Source: Rhizoctonia solani (lineage: Eukaryota > Basidiomycota > Agaricomycetes > Cantharellales > Ceratobasidiaceae). From it: DNA of 64,000 nt. Positions within the stretch are counted from its first letter, which is position 1. Every line of letters starts with the position of its first letter. The position numbers and the translations under genes are program-made. Of the stretch, positions 43,877 to 54,716 are shown in pieces. The stretch lies in assembly GCF_016906535.1 (NCBI RefSeq), contig NC_057377.1, positions 62,001-126,000 on the forward strand, in the 5' to 3' direction. A model generated the notes under the pieces. The model did not search any database. It saw only the letters and a program-made list of their open reading frames with translations, and had not been told where the DNA came from.

Positions 43877-45381
43877 TGTTAAGAGTTGTGTAAGTACAGG
43901 AGTAAGAAAGAATTACTATATACAAAATGTATCTGGGAATAACTAAGAACTAGTATTAAGAATCAGAATATATGCACAGAATATATGCACAATATAGGCT
44001 AGGTTATCAGGAATAACAACTCCTAACAAATAGTCTAGCAACTATGAAGTGCAGGTGGTTGGTTATGTATAGTACCTTAGACTAATGTTACTTAAGCCTA
44101 AGTGACTAAAGGTATGTATACTTAAGGTCTCTGAGATAGTACCTTAAGTAAGAGGGTTACCTGACTAATGTACAGGATTTATAGGATTTGCCTAATAAGT
44201 ATAGGACTTATATATGCTTAAGTAAGACTTAAGACTTATGGGGCTTACCTAAAATATATCTAGGATTTATGAGATATTATAGATAAAGCTATCTACAATA
44301 TGGGGGTATGGTGGATTGAAACACTATCACTCAATCACAACAATCCTTACAGTATTGTTGCACTATACTCAATGTTGAACTCAACAACTGTGACAGTCAA
44401 GGGGCACAGGGCTGCAGTAAGTACACTAATAGGTTACCCTGTGTCTGTTGGCACTGGCCTATGGTCTTAGTGCACCAAATAACCTCCTATGCTATTTACA
44501 GTGAGTCAATCACTAAAGTAAATGTGCAGATAAGCTGTTAAAGGCTTGTGTGTATATGTCAATACATAAGAGTGGATAAATGGATGCATTAGAAGCGTCT
44601 TCACAGGGTCCTTTTATACCCTGAGAAGGTGCACAAACAAGTATATACATGATTGATATCAAGAGGGGGTACAGGAGGTACATGTGGCAACTGAAACACT
44701 TGAGGGAGCCAATACTTTGGTAAATAGTAAACAAACAACAGATCCTAATATTTGCCCCAAGGCAGTATTTACCTGTGTGGGTCCTTAGATGTCCCAAGGC
44801 TAAGTGTTTCATCCTTGGAGTAAACAGTCCCAAAGGTAGGGTACTGCTGCATTGGGTACTTACAGTAAATGGGGCATAACTCTGCCAAATGTTGTCCGTT
44901 TTGGGAGTTTGACCCAGCGTTCTGGAGCGCACAAACAGGCGCACCTAAGTGCAAGCGATTCGGCAGTGTGGGATGCCCGGGTGATGGAGAAAAGGCGCAT
45001 TTAGTGCGTCGGCGCTTAAGCGCTGATTAAGCGCCGGAGCACTTGCCTATGCGACAGGGGGGACCCTGAATATTTCTGTGTGTAGCCACAAGATAGAATC
45101 TTGAATAATAAATACTACAAACAAGAGAAATATTACTTGTTACTGTTTATCTACTCAGCTGAATTTATATATATTCAAATGAGTGAGAAAACAGCATATA
45201 TGCAAAAGGCATTGCATATTGAGGGTATTCCTGAGGTTGGTAGGTTTTGTAAAGGTCACTATTGGATAGAGGGACCTTGAAAACCTTAGTTCGCATCTTT
45301 ATCTCATTTGTTTACTGTAAGATTACTAGTGTAATTAATAAAATAAGTACAGATTATTGAAGAAATGTCATATCCATAACA
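43877..45381 (-). repeat. Repeat C, long LTR-like, copy 2
   Basis: The 1505-bp repeat runs TGTTAAGAG to CCATAACA in plus-strand sense. It retains many CpG sites around 44890-45060. It sits inside the C-terminal codons of the chromodomain-Gypsy pol on the right, while the left flank is unrelated, so no target duplication exists. It is probably a recombination product between two insertions. Confidence 0.88.
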
Positions 45382-46975
45382 GATGGCATTGTTGGCTGCT
45401 GGAGCATCTGGGTAATTGGCAAAGAAGTTGCGCAATTTGTCCTTGCAATGCTGTAGATCCTTGGCTGGTTCCTGTGTGTCCTCATGGGGCGCATATCCCT
45501 TCCATCTCACCCTGTACTTCCAGATTCTGTCTTCTGCTGCCCAATCTACAAATCTGTCTACTTTGTACTCTTCTTCTCCTTCTGCTGTGATTACAGGCAG
45601 CAGAGGGGTGAATGTGCAATCAAACTCTGTGTCTTGTTTGAAAGCAGACAATAAGCTGACATGGAACACATCATGGATCTTCATGGTCTCAGGGAGAGCC
45701 AGTCAATAAGCATGAAAGCCTATTCTTTCTATGACAGGGAAAGGGCCATATTGTTTGTGGTCTAGCTTTTTATTGGGGCACTGCAATGTGATATTGGAAG
45801 CCAGAAGCCAAACTTTGCCTCCTGGTTGAAACTCAGGAGGTGGTTTCCCTGTGTCTGCCTGTTTGTAGCGCTCCTGAGCCCATTTGATTGATGCCTGTAC
45901 TGCCTGAATTGTCTCAGCCAGTTGCTTGGCTCTGTCATCAGCAATAGGCAATCCAGTGGGTTCCAGGAGTGGTGAAATGACAGGAGAACATCCATACACA
46001 ATCTCAAAGGGCAATTTGCCTGTTGCTTTGCTTCTGGCATTGTTGTGAGCAAATTCAGCCAGTGGGAGCCAATCAACCCAATCAGACTGTCTATGATTGA
46101 TGAAGGGACATAGGTAAGCCTCTAGCCATAGGTTCTTGATCTCAGTTTGTCCATCAGATTGTGGGTGGTAAGCAGTAGAGAAACTAGGAGTGATTTGCAG
46201 AGATTTATAGAGTGCCTTGAGGAGCTTGGAGTTGAATGTAGTCCCTCTGTCAGACACAGTGCGCTTCAAGTGCCATGTAGCTTCCAGACATGTTCCAAGA
46301 ACATCTGAGCAACATCCTTGGCAGTAGCAGTTTCTTTGCAGGGAACCAGGTGCATCATCTTTGAGAAGCGGTCTACAACCACCAGGATGCTGTCATATCC
46401 CTTACACTTGGGAAACTTGACAATGAAATCATATGAGATGTCTTCCCAGGGACCTGCAGGGACAGAAAGCAGGTTGAGAGCATAGTTGTGTGCATGGCCC
46501 TTGCTTCTTTGGCAGATTTCACAAGACTCCACTTAGCAATTGACTTGGAATTTCATTGCTGGCCAGTAGTAGTGACAGCTGATTAACTCTAGAGTTTGTG
46601 CTCTTCCTTGGTGACCAGAAGCAGGAGAATCATGGAAGTGAGATAAGAGTTGCTGTTTGATCTCAGGTTCATCTGGCACAACTACTCTTCCTTGATACAG
46701 AAGTAGACCCTTCTGTATTGTATAGTCCTTGAACTTCTGTGCAATGCTGTGGGGCATGGATTTAGGATCTGATACAGCTAGCAAGATTGTGTCAAGACTA
46801 GGGTCTTCCTGGGTAGCTTCCTTGATTTGATCCAACAAGGACAAATCTATGTGTGCTGAAAATGCCTCAAAGTGAGATTCTGGAATCATAACTTGTGGAG
46901 ATGGTTCTAAGTCCATGTGATCTAGTTGTCTTGACAGGGCATCAGGTTTCTGTGACTGTTTCCCAGGTCAATAAG
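45382..46975 (-). pseudogene. Chromodomain-Gypsy pol 3' part: integrase and chromodomain
   Basis: Reading on the minus strand, the linker (46916) leads to the integrase zinc region (SHFHDSPASGHQG, CEICQ), then the catalytic core VVVDRFSKMMHL, SDRGTTFNSK and DGQTEIKN. The chromodomain follows (VDRFVDWAAED, VRWKGYAP, 45590-45440). A stop lies at 46531, and a frame break after KLHGT at 46266 is shared with the plus-strand copy. Integrase inserts the cDNA, and the chromodomain is expected to read methylated histone H3. Repeat C cuts the last codons. Confidence 0.9.
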
Positions 46976-47548
46976 TGTTACACTCCCAAGATTTACACCA
47001 TTAGAACTGGACAATTTTTCTGTTATTTTTAGTATTTTTTACGGACTTGATATCTATTGTTTTTCAATCACATGATCTTGGCGCTTATCATGCCAAGATG
47101 CCATGCCAAGATGCCGTGCCAAGATGCCGTGCCAAGGGCGCTTAGGTGAAATCCATGCTTCTGCGCAGCCTGCAGCACTCTTCTTATTTCATTTAGGTAC
47201 TTCTTTTCTCACGCGCACAGACCATGTAGATAGTGCCCCTTGCATATATATACAGCAGGAAAATTGCTTGGAGACCCCAAGTCAATTTTACCTCATCTCA
47301 TACTCATTGAGGAGGGTATTTCAGCCAGCTAAGTAGCCAGCCCCCATCAGTAGAAACCTTACCCCTTACTTGCACTTACCACACCTCCCAGGCCTAAGGC
47401 CCCCTTGTCAACAGTAGTTAGTAGTAGGACGCCTTAAGCGTCAGTAGTATAAGCCTTTGATAGATAGTTAGATAAGCATTGTCTGTAGTAGTACAGCCCT
47501 AAGCACCTGCCCCACTAGCAAGTACCCACCTTACAGTGGTGTACAACA
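46976..47548 (+). mobile_element. Solo LTR, Gypsy family 2, inserted in chromodomain-Gypsy pol
   Basis: The 573-bp LTR is flanked by the perfect duplication ATAAG (46971-46975 and 47549-47553). It splits the pol frame after FVIAY. It carries about three 13-bp units near 47091-47135. Confidence 0.93.
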
Positions 47549-48004
47549 ATAAGCAATGACAAAGTTGTAAGACGCCAGCATGAGATGCCAGCGCACATGA
47601 CGCCTGTTGAACGTTCTAGCTGATTTCCAGTACTCCAGATTCTTGTGATCAGTAAACACAGTGATAGGCTGCTCAGTTCCTTCCAGAAAGATTCTCCAGT
47701 GCTCAAATGCACAAATGATGGCAAGTAGCTCCTTATCATGCGTGTCATAGTTCAGCTCAGCAGGTGAAAAGCTGGCTGACATGAATGCAACAGGATGTAG
47801 ACAACCATCTTCCTTTCTCTGAGATAGTACAGCGCCCATGGCTGCTCCAGAAGTGTCTGTTTCCAAGGTGTAAGGTTTGGATTCATCAGGGTGAGCTAGA
47901 ACAGGCTCCTTGCAAATCTCAGCCTTGATTGTGTCAAATGCAGCCTTCTGTTCTTCTAGCCAGATCCATGGTTGCTCCTTCTGAGTAAGGATATTCAGAG
48001 GGCG
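47549..48004 (-). pseudogene. Chromodomain-Gypsy RNase H segment
   Basis: The minus-strand frame shows YTLETDTSGAAMGA, AELNYDTHDKELLAI and FTDHKNLEYW, the normal Gypsy RNase H order. It is bounded on both sides by solo LTRs of two other families. Confidence 0.9.
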
Positions 48005-48586
48005 TGTTGTAGACACAATCAATACCACGGAAATTATTCCAATTTTCTCAAATTTAAACAAAGTTAAACAGACAATATTTTCAATCACATGATTTCAGCA
48101 CCTATATCATACGCTAAGCGCCAAGCCACATCCCCATCCGCACTTTAATCTGCATATGTAGCCACCTCCACCTATGATGTCATCATGACATGTCAGTGAC
48201 ACATATGCATGAGTAAGGCCAACTGCAGAGCAGGGTTCTTATTGGATTAGATATTGCATATAGTATATTTGTAAATTAGCCCACCTGTAGAATATATAAG
48301 GAGGCCAACCAACCATGGTAACACCCAGGTCAATTACCTCTTGTTGCATCACCCCACTGCACAAGGACCTTAGGTCCAGTAACCACTTAGTTAACTAGTC
48401 TACACTGCCTTAAGCAGCTTCTCAGTTGTACTTAGCTAGCTTGCCATTGCCCTTATGGGCTTGGTTGCTGTAGTATAGTTGGTTGTCAATGTAGGTAGCT
48501 TACTTGTTGCCTTAAGCAACATTTACATAGTTCTATATGGCTGTAAGTGCCCGCCTCCTCAACGCCCCTTAAGGATGTCCAGGACA
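48005..48586 (+). mobile_element. Solo LTR, Gypsy-like family 1, inserted in chromodomain-Gypsy pol
   Basis: The 582-bp LTR runs TGTTGTAGACA to TGTCCAGGACA. Flanks are GGGCG and GGGCA, a 5-bp duplication with one change. Removing it joins FSCLACP to LNILTQKE. Confidence 0.9.
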
Positions 48587-49920
48587 GGGCATGCTAAGCA
48601 AGAGAAGTTGGGAACAAAGCAATGGTAGAAGTTTGCAAAACCTAGGAATGATTGCACCTGTTTCACATTTTGGGGTTCAAGCCAATCCATGATTGCTTGC
48701 ACCTTGTCCTTTTCCATGGAGATGCCCTCAGGAGTAATCACAAGACCAATGTAGGTGACTTCTGTGACAAAGAAGTAGCATTTGGCAGGGTTGCAGAATA
48801 AATTATGCTTCAGCAAGCAAGATAAGACTTCCTTGACGTGTTCCACATGCTCTTCTCTTGAGTTTGAGAAGATCAAGATGTCATCCAAATACACAACCAC
48901 AGAGATGTCAAGTAAATCATGGAATATGTTGTTCATGAAGCGCATAAACACAGCTGGGGCGTTGCTAAGGCCAAATTGCATGACTGTGGGAGCAAAGTGA
49001 CCAAGGGCAGTGCAAAATGCAGCCTTCCATTCATCTCCTTCCTTGATTCTGATGTTGTGATATCCATTCCTCAAATCTAGCTTTGTGAAGATCTTAGCAT
49101 GGCGCAATTTCTCAGTTAGCTTGTCCTGTCTGGGTAGTGCATATCTGTCCTTGATTGTGATGGCATTTAGCTGGCAATAGTCCACCACTAAGCAAAGGCT
49201 CCCATCAGCCCTTTTTACAAACATTACTGGAGCTCCTGCTGGTGAGGTGGTTGGCACAATCTTCCCAGCTGCAAGTTCTGAGTCAATGTGTTCCTTGAGT
49301 GCTTCTCTCTCTGCAGGGGTCATAGAATAGATAGGGCCATAGGGAGGCTGTTTGTCTTCTTCCAGGTCAATAGCAATGTCATAGGGGCAATGTTCTGGCA
49401 GTGTGGTAAAGAACTCTTCACTGAACACTTTCTGGAACTCCTGGAATTCAACAGGGAGGTTCTGAGGCTCAGGGCTGATGCTGCCAGCTTGTGCTTCTGT
49501 AGCTAAGCAGAGTGAAACTTTCATGGTGGTCCAATCAATGTCTGGATTAGCCAATTTGAGCCATGGGGTTCCAAGGATAAGGTTTCTGTTTCCAAGGGGA
49601 AGAGCATAGAAGATGGCGGAAAATTGCCTGTTTTGAGAGCTAAAGACTAACCAAGCCTTGAAGCGGATAGGGTTTTGGACTTGTTTGCCATGAATGCCAA
49701 TGACACAGCATGGGGAATCCAATTCAATGAGTGGAATGTTGTGAGAACAGGCAAATTGGGGATGAATGAAGTTAGCGGAAGAACCAGAATCAATCAAAGC
49801 AGTTTGAGTGTCTGTGATTCCTTCTATGTCTATAGTGAGCAGTGGTGATTTATTGGTTTGCAGGGCTGCACAAAACAAGGGTTCTATAGACATTGAGGGA
49901 GATTCAGGAAGCCTAGACAC
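48587..49920 (-). pseudogene. Chromodomain-Gypsy protease and reverse transcriptase, open frame
   Basis: This is one uninterrupted frame of about 440 codons. Protease has ALIDSGSSANF. RT has VVDYCQLN, TKLDLRNGYHNIRI and an intact catalytic box YLDDILIF. It is the best preserved polymerase in the window, and it is broken only at its end by a solo LTR. The enzyme would copy element RNA into cDNA. Gag and later pol parts are damaged, so the element as a whole is not autonomous. Confidence 0.9.
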
Positions 49921-49934
49921 AGGGCAAGACTTCC

Positions 49935-51620
49935 TTAGACTTTTCCTGCTTGGGGAAGTGATTCCAGCTCTTCTACTTCTGCAGCCTTTCCTGATTCAGG
50001 CTTAGAGCGTTCTATTGTTTTGAGGCGCCATCCATTCTTGCAGTCCTCCCATTTGTGAGATTTCTCCCCACACTTGGAACATTCTCCAGCATTTATTCTT
50101 GCTTCCTGAATCTTCTTGGAAACAAAATTGCTTGAGTGCCCTTGAGCTGGGCGTTGTGGTGAGCTGGTGCTGCTGTTGCTATCTTTTCTTAGCTCCTTGC
50201 GCGCTTCAAACAACGTATCATCAATTAGACAGGCAGTAGAAATGAACTTGTCCAGTTCAGTGATGTTCTTGTGCAGGGTGTACTCAGTTAGCTTGCTTCT
50301 GACTTCTGCCTTGAGCCCCTGGCAGAAGGAGGCAATGAGGGTGGGGTCTAACCATTCTAGTTTGCTGGCTATGATTCTAATCTCTGTGGCATAATTGCTT
50401 GCTGATTTCAGCTGCTTGAGCTCATGCAGGCGTTGTTCTGCAATTTGTGCTGCTGCTGGATTGCTCCAGTTGCACAAGAATGCTGCTTCAAAGGAATTCC
50501 AGGATTCCAAGGTTGGCTTGTCATCCCCATTCAGCAGCTTCTCTAAATAGATCTATCCCCACTTCTTGGGTTGTCCATCCTTTAAGTTCATGAGGACAAA
50601 GGAGATTCAACTGTGATCAGAAGGGAATGAGGAAGCATTGCTAAGGAAGTAGGTTTTGCAATCCAGGATAAATGATTTGGCTGCAGGGCCCTTCTTGCCA
50701 TCATACTTCTCAGGAGCAGGGATTTTGGATTTTGCTTGGGCTGGGCCAGGAGTTTGGGACAGTCCCCTGAAGGTGCTCTGGAGTGGGACAGATAAGGCTC
50801 TGCCCATGATGGTAGCAATGTTGTGTAGCGTTCTTGCCTCCTTTTCTTCATCTGTTTCTCCTGGTTGCGCTGATAGATATCCTTTGCTTAGGGAACTACT
50901 TGTTGCTGCTTGAGATGTGCTTGGGAGATCTACAGGTGTTGGTCTGATGAATGGCTACTATGGGTTAAGGTCAAGGTGTTCCTGGGTGTGTGGGATTGCC
51001 CAGGAGGTGTTTGGGGTCATTTTAGGTGGTTCTGGTGACTCCAATTTGACCCTTTTTTCCTTTGGGTCAGGCTCATCCTTGATAGGGACTAAGAAGTCCT
51101 TGTTGCCTGAGCTGCCTGAGCCAGAAGGGGCCTTGGGGGTGTTGTCTATGACTGTGAAGACTCTTCTGGGAGGTGTGTGTGGATCTGTGCTGCTGGGGGC
51201 AGTCAGAAGGCACTGAATTGCGCTCTCTACTGCTTGTGTAACATCCTGCAACATGGTTTATTTCCAAGCATCTAGATGGCTGATAAGGTGCCCTGTGTTC
51301 TTCTCCTGTAGTCTGTGGAGCGCTGGGGGCTAAGATCTGCTGCTGGCATTGTTGCCTATGAGATATCTGTGCAGGTGATTGAGTTTTGTAGCATCCTCTT
51401 GCTGCCAGAGGATTTCTGGACGGAGTTCAACCCTTGTGCAACTTATAGGTGCATTGGAAGGTCCTTCTAGTGTGGCTGGAGTAATAAGAGGGGATGCCTG
51501 CCTTGATGCAAGTGAGGCCATTGACAATTTGCGTGATCTGGTGTCTGCCATAGCATCTGATGCAAACTACATGCAATCTGAGGGGTGTATTGAGGTAAAA
51601 GAGTTCAGGTCTTTCTGAAT
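49935..51620 (-). pseudogene. Chromodomain-Gypsy gag
   Basis: The minus-strand frames run from about 51551 (MADTRSRK) through a Pro/Ser-rich region and a capsid-like region (50510-50200) to a CCHC knuckle (CSKCGEKSHKWEDC near 50085). Two stops lie near 50550-50610 and several frame changes upstream. Gag would form the particle. This copy is broken. Confidence 0.82.
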
Positions 51621-51758
51621 CAATGTGAGGATAGCCTAGTTGGCGGTGTGCAATAACCCAGTGCGCTCTGTGGCAAGGGAAGAGAAAACTGTAAGAAGTA
51701 AAGGTGGGGATGAGGACCTGAGTGATGTCCAGGCTGATAAATTGGCTACAGCCAGGAA

Positions 51759-51772
51759 AGAACAATTCACAA
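51759..51772 (-). other. Predicted self-priming primer-binding site (chromodomain-Gypsy)
   Basis: On the minus strand TTGTGAATTGTTCT directly follows the LTR. The LTR contains AGAACAATTCAC about 36 bp after TATAAAAG, a 12-base perfect complement. This is the arrangement of self-primed Tf1/sushi-type elements. Confidence 0.8.
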
Positions 51773-52227
51773 TGTCACAACCAAGAGTGAAATGGCTGCT
51801 GTGAGATATTGAGACAATTCACACAGATGAGAGAGTGGGAAATTGACAAGGTGAATTGTTCTTGGGGTTTCCAAGGCAATTCACAGTCTTCTTTTATAAC
51901 AAAAGTGAAAGGGGGTAAAAACAAGGAGAAGGGATGGTGTCCAGGCCACACAACTTGGAAGCAAGATGGAGCATATGGCTCAGAAGCTCTACACATTGAA
52001 CTGGGCTGGTGCGCAGCAAGATAAGCAAGATAGAAGCACTTAGAGCGGAATAAGTCTGGGCTAAGTGCAAGAAGGGAACAAGGAAGAGGGAAGAACATAA
52101 ACATGGAAGATAGGAACTATGCAAACAGATGAGATGGATACAGATGAGTTCCCCAGACAAATACACTGGGGGGAGGGAGGAGGTGGCAGGCAGCACATAA
52201 TCATGTCAGGAGGTGAGGCTCATGACA
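51773..52227 (-). repeat. Chromodomain-Gypsy LTR (5' LTR of minus-strand element)
   Basis: The 455-bp LTR runs TGTCATGAGCC to GTTGTGACA on the minus strand. It cuts a multi-exon host-like gene on its upstream side. Confidence 0.92.
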
Positions 52228-54048
52228 GCTTTGGACAAACACAGGGCTTTGGCACTGAGTTGGATGGCTCAGAGACAGGAGCAATGGCAGTATTCAAAGC
52301 CACCATGACTTTAGTTGAAATCAAGGCAGAGGTGGAGGCTACAGCAGTGGATTTCTTCTTTGTCTTTGCACTTGCACTCTCCAGCTGCAAGACTTTGTCT
52401 TGGCAGTTCTGCGCCCAAGAGTTTGAGCGCCTGGACACCTTGTGTCAATCTCCAGTGAGAGTTTTTTGTGCTCAAGAAGAAAGTTAACTTACTTTCCCTT
52501 TGGTATGTACGCTGCCCTTTTGGTGCTTGGTTGGCGGGGGTTTTGCTGGTTTGGTTGCAGTTTCAAGGTTGAATTCCACACTGGGGCCAGGTTCAGGTTG
52601 AGCCTTCCTCTTGAGACTCTATAGACCGTTATTAAATGTTAGTGTGTAAGAACAAGCATATACAGTATGCTTACTGGCAATGCACCTGTATTGGTGGACT
52701 TGGTGATCAGTACTGTTTGATTGGTAGTCTTACCAATGCCTGCCTTTTTCACAGTAGCCAGAGGCACCTTTAGAGGCAGGGATGGCTTCAATATGGACAA
52801 GGATTTGGCAATGGAAGCAGGTGTAGGTGCCTTGGTTAAGGCACTGGCAGACTTGGCAATGGCAGCAGCAGTGGGGGTCTTGGCCTTAGTTGCAGGAGTA
52901 TTGGATCCAGCAGGCTTATGCGTGCAAGAGGAAGATTTGGATGCGCAAGCAGAGGGCTTGAGCACTGGAGCATTGGATGTGGGAGTCAGGGCCGGAGTCA
53001 AGGTGCAAGCCTTGAATACAGATTGCTTGACCTCTGGTTCATCCTTGCTATTGGAATCCTCAATACAGCAGCGCTTCTAGTTGTATTAGAAAAGAAATTA
53101 GAATCAAAATATGATTAAAACGTACCTTTCCTAAATCTGCAGTCCTTGTTGAGCTCACCTGCACTCCAACATCATCCTTGTCTAAGTTGGGTCCAATGGT
53201 ACCTGCAGGTTCTTCATCTGCAGGTTCTTTGGCCATGGGGTCCTCCTTGACAGGCTTTTCTTTGATGGGCTCTTCTTTGGCAGGATCTTCCTTGGCGCTT
53301 TGGAGAGGGGCATTTGTATTGGCATCTAACAAACCAAATTAATACACTATCAAGTGAGCACAATTCCAACTTACTCTTCCCTCTGCATAGCTGCCCTTGC
53401 TTATTTGCCTTGGTGTCATGCTTGTTTTTGCATATGGTCTTCATCAAGGCTCTCCCAGCCCAGTCCTCTGGGAAGTGGTAGAGGACTGGGTATGCAGCCT
53501 TAGTCTGTAAAAAAAGCAATTGTTCATATTAGCAAAACATTGTGTGATAGAGAAAAAAAATGAAGATAAAATAAAATGAGATAAAACTCACAGAGACAAG
53601 GACAGCAGCCCAAACGTTGTAAGGGACTAGCTCCCAGGTAACTCCAACATTCCCAAGCATACTTGCCAAGTTGTTTCAAAATTTGGCCTAAGTACAAAAT
53701 CAGTGTAGTGCTAAAAATACAAAGAAAGCAAATAAATGTGTTTGAGACTTACCTTGATATCTAACCACATGCCATGGGGGAATGTCTTTCTGACGCCAAA
53801 ATCCATGTACCCTTCTAACCCCTTGCACTTCTTGATGTTCTGCAGTTTTTCAATGGTTGGGACAGTTTTCTGGGTACCATTGGGGAAGGTAATCTTTACA
53901 AATTTCCCCCCCTTTAGGTACCATGCTGATAAGAGATTTATCAGCAATCAACAATCAAATGAAATCTCAATTATTTACCAGGTAGATCTGTGGCTGTGCC
54001 ACCAACAGGCACCATGGCACTGGAGACACTATTGACCATACCTAGCAT
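52228..54048 (-). pseudogene. Seven-exon Lys/Pro/Ala-rich gene, 3' end cut by Gypsy element
   Basis: The ATG is at 54048 (MLGMVNSVSS). Exons follow with consensus GT-AG introns: about 54048-53978, 53930-53750, 53672-53592, 53512-53375, 53325-53127, 53078-52668 and 52620-52490, then 52472-52228. The first exons encode a globular part (GYMDFGVRKTFPHGMWLDI, YHFPEDWAGRALMKTI). Later exons are rich in Lys, Glu, Pro, Ala and Ser, with KEEP repeats. No stop interrupts this reading. I recognise no domain. The frame runs into the 5' LTR at 52227, so the C-terminus is lost. It is divergent from the Plavaka transposase 670 bp away and may be a companion gene of that element or a host gene. Confidence 0.6.
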
Positions 54049-54716
54049 TGCAGACAAGTTAAGACGTGTCAAATATGTGGAAACAAGAGAGTATTGTGTT
54101 ATTACTCACTTTATAAGGCTGTAGATGAATAGATGAACAATTTTCTTGGGCTTGGAGTGAAATTTGCAGAATGAATGCGCAGGTGGAATTTCATTGCAAA
54201 AGTTGGTAGATTGTCAGCAATAGGTAACAGGAACTTGGATAAATATTTACCAGATTATACAATTTTATGTATTCAGTCAAACAAGAGAGGATGGGGGAGA
54301 GGGAGTGTGCTGGTGATGGTTGGGAGGAAGGGAGGCAGGATGTCAACCAACACTCAAGTCTCCCCAACGCTTATGTCAGCCAACAGTGCTTGGCCCTTGG
54401 ACAAAAGTTTTGTTTGCTCCCTACCCCCAGTCTGTCCTCAGTTATTGTCATAAATGGTTGATAAGCAGAAAGTATGGTGTGGTTGCTGTTGAAATTATCT
54501 AACCACTGAGACATTCAAGTCTCACCAATGGGTTTGAGAGGGGATGCCTAGGCCAGTTTGCAAACCTCTAGGCAAGCCAAGGAGGAGACCTAGCACTGAG
54601 AAGCTTTGGTAAGTAATAATTTAATCTTGTTATAGGCTAATAAAGATTCATTTAATCTACTATACAGACAATGCTTACGCCAGCATTCAAGCTGGGAATC
54701 CATCAACGCACACCAA
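54049..54716. other. Intergenic region between divergent genes
   Basis: No gene is supported here. The small frames at 54175-54502 overlap each other and look random. The region may hold promoters for both flanking genes. Confidence 0.4.
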
